From Humibacter ginsenosidimutans (GTDB taxonomy: Bacteria > Actinomycetota > Actinomycetes > Actinomycetales > Microbacteriaceae): DNA of 64,000 bases. A program made the translations under genes and the position numbers. A model generated the notes under the pieces. The model did not search any database. It was not told where the DNA came from and saw only the letters and a program-made list of their open reading frames with translations. Below, piece by piece: positions 35,146 through 44,382 of this stretch. The number at the start of each line of letters is the position of its first letter. Positions within the stretch are counted from its first letter, which is position 1. Where the stretch lies: NCBI RefSeq assembly GCF_007859675.1, contig NZ_CP042305.1, positions 1,488,001-1,552,000 of the forward strand, given 5' to 3'.

Positions 35146-36246
35146 TCAGTACCTCACCCTCGGGTCGATGAGCGCCGCGATGACGTCGACGATGAAGTTC
35201 GTGATGGCCACGATCACGGCCAGCATGGCCACAATGCCCTGCACCGCCACGTAGTCGCGCGCCTGCAGGTATTGCGCAAGCTGGAAGCCGAGGCCCTTCC
35301 ACTCGAACGTGGTCTCGGTGAGCACGGCGCCGCCGAGGAGCAGTGCGATCTGCAGCCCCATCACGGTGATGATCGGAATGAGCGCCGGTCGATACGCGTG
35401 CTTGCGCACGAGCCTGAACTCGCTGACGCCCCGCGAGCGTCCGGATGCCACGTAGTCGGTCGACAGCGTGCCGATCACGTTCGTGCGCACGAGGCGCAGG
35501 AATACGCCTGCGGTGAGGAACCCGAGCGCGATGCCCGGCAGTACGGCGTGCGCGAGCACATCGCCGACCACGGCGGGATCCCCGGTCTGGAACGCGTCGA
35601 TCAGATAGATGCCGGTGGGATGATCGAGCGACTGCATGGTGAGCTCGTCGCCCGTCGTCGCCCTGCCGGAGACGGGAAGCCAGCCCAGCCACACGGAGAA
35701 GATCAGCTTGAGCAGCAGGCCGGCGAAGAACACCGGAGTGGCGTAGCAGAGGATGGCGAAGATGCGTAAGGCCGCATCCCAGCCCTTGTCGCGGAAGTAG
35801 GCGGCGAGCATCCCGAGCGGAATGCCGACGATGAACGCCACGATCAGGGCGTAGAACGCCAGCTCGAGCGTCGCGGCGCCGTAGGTGACGAGCACCGTCG
35901 TCACCAGCTGGTGGTCGCTGAACGTGGTGCCGAAGTTGCCGGTGAAGATCTGGCCGAGGTACTGGAAGTACTGCACCAGCAACGGCCGGTCGTAGCCGGC
36001 CTCGTGGATGCGCCTGGCCAGCTCGGCGGGAGGAAGCCTGCCGCCCTGCGCAGCCGTGATCGGGTCACCGGTCGAGCGCATCAGGAAGAACACGACGGTG
36101 ACCAGGATGAACACCGTCGGGATGATCAGCAGGAAGCGGATGACGATGTACCGCAGAAGTCCGCCTCCGCCACGCGTCTTGCCGCCTGGGGCGGACTGCG
36201 GTGCGGCCGGCAGAACAGGGTCCGGCTCGTCGAGAAGGGCTGTCAT
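35146..36246 (-). CDS. peptide/nickel-type ABC transporter permease (DppB-like)
   Basis: A 366-residue membrane protein with about six helices. It starts LLRYIVIRFLLIIPTVFILV after a Gly-rich cytosolic stretch, and has RTNVIGTLSTDYVASGRSRGVSEFRLVRKHAYRPALIP, the DppB EAA loop region. It forms the import channel with DppC. A GAGGAAG site precedes the ATG at 36246. A 13-bp hairpin lies between it and the binding-protein gene. Confidence 0.93.
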   Translation of the reverse strand: MTALLDEPDPVLPAAPQSAPGGKTRGGGGLLRYIVIRFLLIIPTVFILVTVVFFLMRSTGDPITAAQGGRLPPAELARRIHEAGYDRPLLVQYFQYLGQIFTGNFGTTFSDHQLVTTVLVTYGAATLELAFYALIVAFIVGIPLGMLAAYFRDKGWDAALRIFAILCYATPVFFAGLLLKLIFSVWLGWLPVSGRATTGDELTMQSLDHPTGIYLIDAFQTGDPAVVGDVLAHAVLPGIALGFLTAGVFLRLVRTNVIGTLSTDYVASGRSRGVSEFRLVRKHAYRPALIPIITVMGLQIALLLGGAVLTETTFEWKGLGFQLAQYLQARDYVAVQGIVAMLAVIVAITNFIVDVIAALIDPRVRY

Positions 36247-36280
36247 AGGCTTCCTCGTTTGTTACGGGTTTTGGTGCAGA

Positions 36281-36320
36281 TCGAGGCGGGCGGCGTCGCA
36301 CCGACGACCGCCCGCCTCGA
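36281..36320 (-). terminator. hairpin between binding-protein and permease genes
   Basis: A perfect 13-bp GC-rich stem (36281-36293 with 36308-36320), 14-nt loop, 7 bp past the binding-protein stop. There is no T tract. Such intercistronic hairpins often let the binding protein be made in excess over the membrane subunits, by blocking 3' decay or by partial termination. Confidence 0.7.
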
Positions 36321-36326
36321 CATTAC

Positions 36327-37955
36327 TTACTTCTTGTAGATCGGCGCGATGCGCAGCTTGAACGACGCGTCGAGGGTCATTCCGTGCACGTCGGAGCCGA
36401 CAACGGCCACCTGCGAGCCCTGCAGCATCGGCAGCGTGGAGAGGTCCTGCGCGACCTTGTCCTGAATCTGCTCGATGAGCTTGGTGCGGGCATCCTTGTC
36501 CGTGGTGCCGACCTGCTCCGTGATGAGCTTCTGCACCTCGGGGTTGTCGTAGTGGTTCGCGAGGAAGTTGTCCTTCGAGAAGAACGGCGTGAGGTAGTTG
36601 TCGGCGTCGGAGTAGTCCGGGAACCAGCCGAGCTGGTACGCGGGGTAGACGTCGTTCACGCGGTCCTTCGAGTACTGCACGTACTCGGTCGACTGCAGGT
36701 TGACCTTGAAGAGACCGCCGGTCTCCAGCTGGTCCTTGATCAGCGCGTACTCGTCGGACGACGACGGGCCGTAGTGATCGGGCGTGTACTGCAGGCTGAG
36801 CGCGATCGGGGTGCTGACGCCGGCATCCGCGAGCGTCTTCTTCGCCTTGTCGAGCGACGGTCCGCCGCTGCCGTCGCCGTAGAGCGACTTGAGCGACTCG
36901 GTCGCGCCCGTCAGGCCCTGCGGAACATAGGAGTACAGCGGCGTGTAGGTGTTCTTGAACACCTGGCTCGCGATCGCCTTGCGGTCGATCAGGTCGGCTG
37001 CGGCCTGGCGAACGGCGAGCGCCTTCTTGGCGTCGGCGTCGGAGGTCTTGAAGCCGTACGGCATCGAGTTGAAGTTGAACACGATGTAGCGGATCTCACC
37101 GCCGGGACCGTCGACGATCTTGACCTTCTTGTCGGAGCGCAGGCTCGCGATGTCGGTCGCCGAGAGCTGGCGGTAGGCCACGTCGATGTTGCCCTGCTGG
37201 ATGTCCAGCTTCATGTTGGGAGCGCTCGTGTAGTACTTCATGTTCACGGTGGCCGTCTTGGCCTTGCCGAGAAGGCCCTTGTAGCCGTCGAACGCCTTGA
37301 ACTGGATCAGGTTGTTCACCTGGAACGACTTGATGTAGTACTGGCCGGCGAACGCGTCGCCCTTGACGATGGTGGTGTCCGGCGTGACCTTGTCCGCCGA
37401 GAACACCTGCTCGTCGACGATCGGACCTGCCGGGCTGGAGAGCACCTGCGGGAACGTCTGGTCGTTGGCCACCTTGAGGTGGAAGACCGCGGTGAGCTTG
37501 TCGGGCGTCGTGACGCTCGCGAGGTTGCCGAGCAGCGAGGCCGGACCGTTCGGGTCGTTGATCTTGAGCTGGCGGTCGAAGGTGAACTTCACGTCGGACG
37601 ACGTGAGATCGTCGCCGTTGGCGAACTTGAGTCCGCTCTTGAGCTTGACCGTGTACTCCGTCGGCGAGGTGAACGACGCGGACTGGGCGATGTCGGGCTT
37701 GACGTCCGGGCTGCCGTAGGGCGTGTTCATCAGGAACGGGTACACCTGGTTCATCACCGCGAACGAGCCGTTGTCGTACGAACCCGCCGGGTCGAGACTG
37801 GTCGTCTTGTCGGTCGTGCCGATGGTGATCGAGCCGCTGGCGGTGCCGCCTGCATTGTTGCTGTTGCCGGAGCATCCGGTGAGGGCCAGCGCGGCGACTG
37901 CGAGGGCCGAGACGACCCCGAGCACGCGCGCACGGCGGGATGATGCCGATTTCAT
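36327..37955 (-). CDS. peptide-type ABC transporter substrate-binding lipoprotein (SBP family 5)
   Basis: A 542-residue extracytoplasmic solute-binding protein. The signal peptide ends in the lipobox ALTGCSG at about 25-31, so it is anchored to the outer face of the membrane. The family 5 start, TTDKTTSLDPAGSYDNGSFA, and YTVKLKSGLKFANGDDLTSSDVKFTFDR are clear. It delivers a peptide or similar ligand to the DppBC channel. It heads the operon. A GAGAGG site lies 10 nt upstream of the ATG at 37955. The next gene is divergent and encodes a sugar-related protein, so an oligosaccharide ligand is also possible. Confidence 0.93.
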   Translation of the reverse strand: MKSASSRRARVLGVVSALAVAALALTGCSGNSNNAGGTASGSITIGTTDKTTSLDPAGSYDNGSFAVMNQVYPFLMNTPYGSPDVKPDIAQSASFTSPTEYTVKLKSGLKFANGDDLTSSDVKFTFDRQLKINDPNGPASLLGNLASVTTPDKLTAVFHLKVANDQTFPQVLSSPAGPIVDEQVFSADKVTPDTTIVKGDAFAGQYYIKSFQVNNLIQFKAFDGYKGLLGKAKTATVNMKYYTSAPNMKLDIQQGNIDVAYRQLSATDIASLRSDKKVKIVDGPGGEIRYIVFNFNSMPYGFKTSDADAKKALAVRQAAADLIDRKAIASQVFKNTYTPLYSYVPQGLTGATESLKSLYGDGSGGPSLDKAKKTLADAGVSTPIALSLQYTPDHYGPSSSDEYALIKDQLETGGLFKVNLQSTEYVQYSKDRVNDVYPAYQLGWFPDYSDADNYLTPFFSKDNFLANHYDNPEVQKLITEQVGTTDKDARTKLIEQIQDKVAQDLSTLPMLQGSQVAVVGSDVHGMTLDASFKLRIAPIYKK

Positions 37956-38007
37956 ACGGAAAGTGCCTCTCTGCTGTCCGATCTGAATGATCGTGCTGTG
38001 AACGAGC

Positions 38008-38022
38008 GGCACAGGCTGTGCC
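38008..38022. promoter_or_regulatory. palindrome in the leader of the ABC operon
   Basis: GGCACAG-G-CTGTGCC, a perfect 15-bp palindrome, 53-67 bp before the binding-protein start. A TTGAGA -35-like box lies upstream on the minus strand (about 38041-38036). The remaining gap to 38206 holds CGCATG and CATGCG half-sites (38112-38117, 38138-38143) before the divergent gene. Confidence 0.45.
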
Positions 38023-38206
38023 CATTCACAGTTTCTCAAGTCCTAACACAGCGTTCGACAAGCATGCGCATCGGCGGGGTCCCGCACGGGAGGATCGTTA
38101 TTCGATGGAAACGCATGTATCGCATTTCGCGCAGATTCATGCGCGTTGACGCAACATCCGTGCGCGGACTTCGACCGCGACGCTCGGTCTGAAAGCATGG
38201 GCGATC

Positions 38207-40222
38207 ATGAGCACCCCACACCCTTCCGTCGTGCGTCTCGACGAGCTCGTCATGCCCTCCGGCGCTCTGGGCGCACCGAACCCGCTGCCGCCCATCGCAG
38301 GCGGAGCCGACCTGCACAAGGATGCCGCAGGCACCGGCCTCGACGACGAACTGCTGTTCGGCCTCGGCTACGGCGGGACCGACACGGTGCTGCCCTATCT
38401 GATGCAAGACGGATACGGACGCGAGCTGAAGCCACAGCGGCACGTCACCGCCGTTCTCGAGAACGAGCGGGTGCGCGCCGAGTTCCTGCTCGATCTCGGA
38501 GGACGACTGTGGTCGCTCGTCGACAAGAGCACCGGCAGAGAACTGCTGCACAGCAACCCGGTGTTCCGGCCCGCCAACCTCGCGCTGCGGGGTGCCTGGT
38601 TCGCGGGCGGCGTGGAATGGAACCTCGGTACGACGGGCCACTGGCCGCTCACCTGCGCGCCCCTGCACGCGGTGCGGGCACGACGACCCGACGGCACCGA
38701 GGTGCTGCGCATGTACGAGTACGAGCGGATGCGCGGACTCATCGTGCGCATCGATGCCTCCCTCGCTCCCGACGCCGCTCTGCTCGTCGTGCAGGTCACC
38801 ATCGAGAACCCGCGTGACAGCGAGGTGCCGGTGTACTGGTGGTCGAACATCGCCGTTCCGGAGCGCGACGACGTGCGAGTGATCGCACCGGGCGATGAGG
38901 CCTATCGGTTCGCCTACGAGGGCACCATGTCGAAGGTGCCCTTCCCCGACGTGCACGGCGACGGGGTCGATCGCAGCTATACGACACGATCCAGGGATGC
39001 CGCCGACTACTTCTTCGAGCTCAATCGCGCCCCGATGCCGTGGATCGCCGCACTCGACGGCGACGGTGCTGGCCTCTTCCAGGCCTCGACCTCCCGACTG
39101 CGCGGACGCAAGCTCTTCCTCTGGGGCACGGGCGTCGGCAGCCGCCACTGGCAGCGCTGGCTCACCGAGGGCGACCACCCCTACCTGGAGATCCAGGCAG
39201 GCCTCGCCCGCACCCAGCTCGAGCACCTGCCGATCCCGGCAGGCACGAGCTGGCGCTGGACCGAGGTCTACGGGCTCGCCCAGGCCGACGCAGCTGCGGT
39301 GCACGGATCGTGGCGGGATGCCGTCTCGGCGGGAGCCGAAGCCGTTGCGCAGGCTGGTGCGGGCATGGTGCTCGCGCGGGAGGAGGCTCGCGACACGGCG
39401 CACGACGAGGTGGTCGAGGTGCTGCGGCGGGCATCCGGCTGGGGCGCACTCGAGGATGCCAGGCGCGCGAAGGCGGGCGAATCTCCGCTGTCGAGCACTG
39501 CCGCCCCGTTCCTGTCCGGCGACCTCGGCGCCGAGCAGCGGTGGTGGATCGCCGCCCTCGACGGCACGACGGACGCTCTCGCCTCCGACCACGCCGAGCC
39601 GCCGCTCTCGTATCAGGCCGACCCGGCGTGGACGGAAGCCGTACGACGCGCAGCCGGGTGGCAGGCACGACTCCACGAGGGGGTGCTCGCGGTGGCGAGC
39701 GGGGACTGGGAGGCCGCCGGTGACGCGTGGCGGGCATCCCTCGCGCTGGGCGACAACGGCTGGGCGTGGCGCAATCTCGCGGTGGCCGCGGAGCGGGCGG
39801 GCGACCACGACGCCGCGGCGACCGCGTACGCGCGGGCACGCGACCTGCTCCCCCACCTGCTCCCGCTCAGCATCGAAGCCGGCAGGCAGCTCCTCGAGGC
39901 GGGCCGCCCCGCCGACGCGCTCGAGCTCGTCGGGTCGCTGGGCGTCGCGCAGCGGTCGGACGGGCGCATCAGGTATGCGGAGGCACGGGCGTCCCTCACC
40001 ACAGGCGACCTCGACCGCTGCGGTGAACTGCTCGAGACGGGCATCGAGATCGCGGACCTCAAGGAGGGCGAGGAATCGCTCGACGGCTTGTGGCTCGACT
40101 ACCAGGCCGCGCGGCTCGCCGCCGCCGAGGGCGTGCCTGTCGACGATCGGCTGCGCGCCAGGGCGGCGCGGGAGTTTCCGCCGCCCGCACGGTACGACTT
40201 CCGCATGCACGTCGAGGAGTGA
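38207..40222 (+). CDS. DUF5107 and TPR-repeat protein
   Basis: A 671-residue cytosolic protein. The N-terminal ~370 residues match the DUF5107 beta-rich domain (LDLGGRLWSLVDKSTGRELL, GGVEWNLGTTGHWPLTC, VYWWSNIAVPE), related to galactose-mutarotase-like folds found in carbohydrate loci. The C-terminal part, about 480-640, has repeated helical pairs (WAWRNLAVAAERAGDHDAAATAYARARDLLP) typical of tetratricopeptide repeats. Family members often lie beside sugar uptake genes. Here it is divergent from a binding-protein-dependent transporter, which hints at a sugar role for that operon. No enzyme activity is known to me. Confidence 0.85.
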   Translation: MSTPHPSVVRLDELVMPSGALGAPNPLPPIAGGADLHKDAAGTGLDDELLFGLGYGGTDTVLPYLMQDGYGRELKPQRHVTAVLENERVRAEFLLDLGGRLWSLVDKSTGRELLHSNPVFRPANLALRGAWFAGGVEWNLGTTGHWPLTCAPLHAVRARRPDGTEVLRMYEYERMRGLIVRIDASLAPDAALLVVQVTIENPRDSEVPVYWWSNIAVPERDDVRVIAPGDEAYRFAYEGTMSKVPFPDVHGDGVDRSYTTRSRDAADYFFELNRAPMPWIAALDGDGAGLFQASTSRLRGRKLFLWGTGVGSRHWQRWLTEGDHPYLEIQAGLARTQLEHLPIPAGTSWRWTEVYGLAQADAAAVHGSWRDAVSAGAEAVAQAGAGMVLAREEARDTAHDEVVEVLRRASGWGALEDARRAKAGESPLSSTAAPFLSGDLGAEQRWWIAALDGTTDALASDHAEPPLSYQADPAWTEAVRRAAGWQARLHEGVLAVASGDWEAAGDAWRASLALGDNGWAWRNLAVAAERAGDHDAAATAYARARDLLPHLLPLSIEAGRQLLEAGRPADALELVGSLGVAQRSDGRIRYAEARASLTTGDLDRCGELLETGIEIADLKEGEESLDGLWLDYQAARLAAAEGVPVDDRLRARAAREFPPPARYDFRMHVEE

Positions 40223-40254
40223 GCGCCGTCCGCAGCGCATTCGGCGGCGCGCCC

Positions 40255-40260
40255 TAGGAT
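40255..40260 (+). promoter_or_regulatory. -10 box of the DUF6412-like gene, leaderless
   Basis: TAGGAT ends 7 nt before the ATG at 40268, so the predicted RNA starts at the start codon. Confidence 0.5.
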
Positions 40261-40267
40261 CGATGGC

Positions 40268-40549
40268 ATGCTCCGTCGCCTCCTGCCCGCCCTGCTGACC
40301 GCGCTCGTCGCCGTCGCCGGGTTCGAGGTGACGCCTGCGGCCACCGCGAGCCTCGTGCTGGCCGTGGCGCTCACCGCGGCCGTCTCGATCGCGGCGATGA
40401 GGATGCTCGCGCGCACGAGCGCACAGACCCGACCGGTTCGCGTCGGCACGGCTCGCGACGCCTGGCTCGATGCCGTCGTCACGCTCTCCCCCACGCACAC
40501 GGATGCCCGCGCCATGATGCGCCCGCGGCCTCCGTCGGTCGCGCTCTAG
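40268..40549 (+). CDS. small membrane protein (DUF6412-like)
   Basis: A 93-residue protein with two hydrophobic segments (about 5-17 and 24-45) and a basic, Pro-rich C-terminal tail containing TARDAWLDAVVTLSPTHTDARA. I recall this tail from the DUF6412 family, which in actinobacteria is found beside YidC/Oxa1 genes; this is recognition from memory and not a search. It lies 120 bp before a YidC paralogue on the same strand, so it may assist that insertase. Confidence 0.65.
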   Translation: MLRRLLPALLTALVAVAGFEVTPAATASLVLAVALTAAVSIAAMRMLARTSAQTRPVRVGTARDAWLDAVVTLSPTHTDARAMMRPRPPSVAL

Positions 40550-40669
40550 CAGCGCCGTCACCGAACCCTCCGTCTCCGAGACTCCCGTCTCCGGGCGTTC
40601 CGTCTCGGGTCGACCCGCGCTGCATCGCGCTCATCGACCACTTTCTCGAGACGTCAGGACTCACACTTC

Positions 40670-41410
40670 ATGGACCCCTTTTCCTTTCCGCCGTTCGCGG
40701 CGGTCTTGAGCGGAGCATCCGCTCTCATCACCTCGATGGCCGAGGCGATCGGCGACGTTCTGCCGATCGGTGTCGCCGTGCTGGTCGCGATCGCCGTCGC
40801 CACCCTCGCCGTGCGAGCGGCACTCCTCCCCGTCGGGCTGTCGTCGGCCAGAGCACAGGTCGCCCGTTCCAGGCTGGCTCCGCGTCTGCGCGACCTGCAG
40901 AAACGGCACGCGAAGGATGCCGTCACGCTCGGTCGCAAGACCCAGGAGTTGTACGCCGCCGAAGGGGTGTCCCCGTTCGCGGGCATGCTGCCAGCGCTGG
41001 TGCAGATCCCGGTGGTGTCCGTCGTGTACGGCGTGTTCACGAGGGCGACCATCGCCGGGCACGCCAACGCGCTGCTCGCGCACACCGTGTTCGGAACGCC
41101 ACTCGGGGCATCCTTCGCCGGCCTTCTCGCGGCGGGATCGGTCGCCCAGCTGGCGCTGCCCCTCGTGTTCCTGCTCGTGATCGCGGCGGCGGCCGTCACG
41201 TCTCGACACTTCACACTGCGGACATCGCGGCGGCTGGACCCCAGCGCCCCAGCACCGGGCACCATGGCGCGCGCACTGAGCTGGCTGCCGGTGCTCAGCG
41301 TCGTGTTCGCGGCGCTCGCTCCCGTCGCGGCATCCGTGTATCTCGCCGTGACGATGTGGTGGACTGCGGTAGAACGCACACTCGCGACACGTGACCCGCG
41401 TCATGTTTGA
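40670..41410 (+). CDS. YidC/Oxa1-family membrane protein insertase, short paralogue
   Basis: A 246-residue membrane protein of the YidC/Oxa1/Alb3 core. Helix 1 carries the family Arg in LAVRAALLPVGLSSARAQ, which helps take up incoming protein segments. A basic cytosolic hairpin loop follows (RSRLAPRLRDLQKRHAKDA), then MLPALVQIPVVSVVYGVF. It is shorter than the main actinobacterial YidC near the replication origin and lacks a long basic tail, so it is most likely a second, specialised copy. The DUF6412-like gene upstream is its probable partner. Confidence 0.85.
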   Translation: MDPFSFPPFAAVLSGASALITSMAEAIGDVLPIGVAVLVAIAVATLAVRAALLPVGLSSARAQVARSRLAPRLRDLQKRHAKDAVTLGRKTQELYAAEGVSPFAGMLPALVQIPVVSVVYGVFTRATIAGHANALLAHTVFGTPLGASFAGLLAAGSVAQLALPLVFLLVIAAAAVTSRHFTLRTSRRLDPSAPAPGTMARALSWLPVLSVVFAALAPVAASVYLAVTMWWTAVERTLATRDPRHV

Positions 41411-41504
41411 GCCTTCCTCGCGTCTGCATCAGTAGAGACGACAATGAGGAGGAGACCGCGGACGCCCGACGGGTCGGCGGTCCTCCGACGAGGAGCTGAT
41501 TCAG

Positions 41505-44081
41505 GTGACCGGAGACGCGCTCGAGTCCGCTGCGGTCGCCGGCGTCGTCGATCGGCCGCGACTGTACCGCATCCTCGATTCGACCCTCGTACGCGTGTGC
41601 ATCGTGCAAGGGCCGAGCGGGAGCGGCAAGACGACCCTGCTGAGAAGCTGGGCGACGAAGCACGAGAGCGACCGCACGGTGACCTGGGTGTCGCTCGGCC
41701 AGAACACGACGAGTGTGCAGGCCTTCTGGCGGCACGTAGCGAACTGCGCGAAACGGCTGGGCCGCCTCACCCCGGAGGCGGAGGCGCGGGTCAGCGACCA
41801 GCTGAACGTGGCGGCAGACCCCGTACAGGTCGCCGTGACACTGCTCGCCGACCTCGGCGAGGTCACGCTGGTGCTCGATGCCTACGAGCAGCTCGGAGAC
41901 GCACTGCCCGAAGTCGATCGCGACCTCACCCGCCTGCTGTCCGCGCTGCCCGAACTGCGCATCATGATCACCACGAGAAGCGGCACCGCCCTGACCGAGG
42001 TCCGTGCGCCGGGCGGAGTGGTGCGCGTGCTGACGCTCGCCGACCTCGCACTGACCCTCGACGAGGTCGACGCTCTGATCGTCGCCCAGACCGGCATCCA
42101 GGACAGGCGGCTCGCACACTCCGTGATGACCGCGACCCACGGCTTCGCACTCACCGTGCGATCGGTGGTCCTCGTGCTCGCCCAGCTCGGCAGGGTTCCT
42201 CGGGTCGACTCGACGGAGTGGGATGCCGTCGTGGCGGCACGCCTCGAGTCCCTGCTTCCCGACGACGTCACCATGCAGTTCGTCGTCGACACCAGCGTGC
42301 CGCCCTACGTCGACGCCGACCTGGCGAGCCGGCTCAGCGGGCATCCCGATCCGGCACGACTCCTCGACACGCTCGAGCACAACGGCTTCGGGCGATGGAT
42401 CCCGTACGGATGCCAGCATCCGGTGTTCCAGTACGTCGAGACGATCCGCGACACCTTCAGGACGCGCGCGGCAGAAGACCGGGAGGGGTTCAGGCGCTCC
42501 TGCATCACCACCGCGCGCTGGCTGTTCGGCAACGACGACGTCGACCAGGCGCTTCGATTCGCGATCGACGGCGGCGACTACGCGCTGGCAGACCGGGTCT
42601 TCGTCTCTCTGGTGATCAACAATCCCGACACCTACATCACCGATCGCTTCCTGCCTACGCTCCGCGACATCCCGGAGCCGGTCCTCTCCGAACATCCCAT
42701 GCTGGCGTTCGGCCTCGGCCTCGCACTCCACGCCAACGCGATTCTGCGCCTTGAGGCGCCTCGCGTGTTCCGGATCGCGATCGACTCCACGGCACGACCC
42801 GCGTACCTCGAGCCCACGATCGACGCGTTCTCGATGAACGCCATGCAGGCGATCGCCCGACGTGAGGCGTTCGCGTTCCGCGACTCGGCACGCGCGTGCC
42901 TCGACGTGGTGCGGTCGATGGATGCCATCGATCCAGGGCTGCTCACCCGATACGGGGAGCACGTGGGAACGATCCTGCGACAGCTCAGCTATTCGCTGCT
43001 GCTGGGCGGCGAGATCGACGAGGCCATCGCCGCGATCAGGCGCTCGGTCGCGCTCTGCACGAGCCAGACGACGCGCAACTATTCGATCGTCTATGCTGCG
43101 GGCGCCAGCGCGTTCGCCGGGGACATCGTGCGGTCCACGGCGTTCCTGGACTCGATCGACGGCCAGGCCTGGCCTCAGGAGCTGCGGCACACCTATCTGA
43201 ACGGCCTCGGCGTCGTCGCGACGGCGTTCGCCCAGCTCGACTCGATGGACTTCGCCGCGGCAGCCGAAACGCTTCGCCAGGCGGACAGCTACACGCCGAC
43301 ATCGGAGTTCTGGCCGTTCTTCACCGCGATCTCGGTCTCGGCACGCCACGGCCTCGGCCAGGCGCAGGCCGAAGCAGCCAGGGTCACGAGGGAATTGAGC
43401 GACCCGACGCCTCCCGGCATCGGCGACAGCGTGGCCACCGAGCATCTCTACGCCACGCTCGCACGCGCGTGGCTGGCAGCAGGAGACCGTGCGACGGCCG
43501 ACCGCCTGCTGCGGGAGCAGCCGGAAGACAGCCCCTACCTCGCCGGCGCACGCATTGCGGCGCTGCTCGCCGCGGGCGACGATCGCGGCGCGTTCGCCCT
43601 CGCAGAGCAGTCGATCGGCCTTCGCTCCCACACCCTGCGCACCCGCGCCGACGTGGGAACCACCGGAGCGGTCGCCGCTCTGCGCATCGGCCGCGACGAC
43701 CTCGCCTGGTCGTGGCTGAACGGGGCATCCGTCACCTGGGAGTCGTACGGGCCTCGGATGCACGTGGCGCTGCTGCCACCACGCGACCGCGAACTCCTCC
43801 GCGAGTTCGAACGCGAACGGCACTCGGCATCCATTCAGAGCTACCTCGACATCGCCGCACCGACGGGTCAGGCCGGCACGGTCGCAGTACCGCTGACGTC
43901 GCGGGAGCACGTGGTACTGAACGCGCTGGCCGAGCACGGCAGCATCAAAGAGGCGGCGGCAGCGCTCGTCGTCTCGCCGCACACCGTCAAGACGCAGTCG
44001 CAGAGCCTGTACCGCAAGCTCGGCGTCTCCTCGCGCCAGGCTGCTCTCGCCGTCGCACGCGAGCTCGGTCTGTTGGAGTGA
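41505..44081 (+). CDS. large LuxR-family (LAL/MalT-type) regulator
   Basis: An 858-residue regulator. An N-terminal STAND-type ATPase has Walker A GPSGSGKTT at about 35-43 and a VTLVLDAYEQL Walker B. A long helical-repeat region follows. The LuxR helix-turn-helix is C-terminal (LTSREHVVLNALAEHGSIKEAAAALVVSPHTVKTQ). It resembles MalT, which binds ATP and an inducer to activate transcription. It starts GTG at 41505 with AGGAG upstream. The gene lies 301 bp before the anchored surface protein on the same strand, so it may control it. Confidence 0.9.
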   Translation: MTGDALESAAVAGVVDRPRLYRILDSTLVRVCIVQGPSGSGKTTLLRSWATKHESDRTVTWVSLGQNTTSVQAFWRHVANCAKRLGRLTPEAEARVSDQLNVAADPVQVAVTLLADLGEVTLVLDAYEQLGDALPEVDRDLTRLLSALPELRIMITTRSGTALTEVRAPGGVVRVLTLADLALTLDEVDALIVAQTGIQDRRLAHSVMTATHGFALTVRSVVLVLAQLGRVPRVDSTEWDAVVAARLESLLPDDVTMQFVVDTSVPPYVDADLASRLSGHPDPARLLDTLEHNGFGRWIPYGCQHPVFQYVETIRDTFRTRAAEDREGFRRSCITTARWLFGNDDVDQALRFAIDGGDYALADRVFVSLVINNPDTYITDRFLPTLRDIPEPVLSEHPMLAFGLGLALHANAILRLEAPRVFRIAIDSTARPAYLEPTIDAFSMNAMQAIARREAFAFRDSARACLDVVRSMDAIDPGLLTRYGEHVGTILRQLSYSLLLGGEIDEAIAAIRRSVALCTSQTTRNYSIVYAAGASAFAGDIVRSTAFLDSIDGQAWPQELRHTYLNGLGVVATAFAQLDSMDFAAAAETLRQADSYTPTSEFWPFFTAISVSARHGLGQAQAEAARVTRELSDPTPPGIGDSVATEHLYATLARAWLAAGDRATADRLLREQPEDSPYLAGARIAALLAAGDDRGAFALAEQSIGLRSHTLRTRADVGTTGAVAALRIGRDDLAWSWLNGASVTWESYGPRMHVALLPPRDRELLREFERERHSASIQSYLDIAAPTGQAGTVAVPLTSREHVVLNALAEHGSIKEAAAALVVSPHTVKTQSQSLYRKLGVSSRQAALAVARELGLLE

Positions 44082-44382
44082 ATCATTTCATCCCGGTACC
44101 AAAAGCGGCAGCTATCGGTATGAAATGCGGTGGCTGTCGCTGACAGCCGCCCCCGCGATCGTTCAGAGTCGAAGCGGCAGGACGACCGGTCCATGAGATC
44201 TCGTCCCCGTGACACCCGAGATTTCCGGGAGGCCTGCCGGGAACCGCCGCCCGAAACAGACGTGGCCTGAACACGCCCCTCACACCCTCCGACAGGAACC
44301 CGTGCGCGTCGTAGCCGCCGTCCGTCGCGTGCGCGGTTCCTCGGCGCCGGACAGCCGGTCCGGGCCAGGGGGAAAGGGAACC
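44082..44382. other. 301-bp gap with two hairpins
   Basis: Between the LuxR regulator and the surface protein. CATTTCAT (44084-44091) pairs with ATGAAATG (44120-44127), directly after the regulator's stop. A GGCTGTC/GACAGCC stem (44132-44138 with 44142-44148) follows. Both may end the regulator transcript. The remaining ~230 bp is GC-rich and holds the unseen promoter of the surface protein gene. Confidence 0.5.

Noticed and set aside
38036..40561. 841-codon minus-strand frame opposite the DUF5107 gene
   Set aside because: Shadow composition. The plus-strand protein has recognisable domains.
41295..43982. 895-codon minus-strand frame opposite the LuxR-type gene
   Set aside because: The plus strand has Walker A and a LuxR helix-turn-helix, and the minus frame has no motif.
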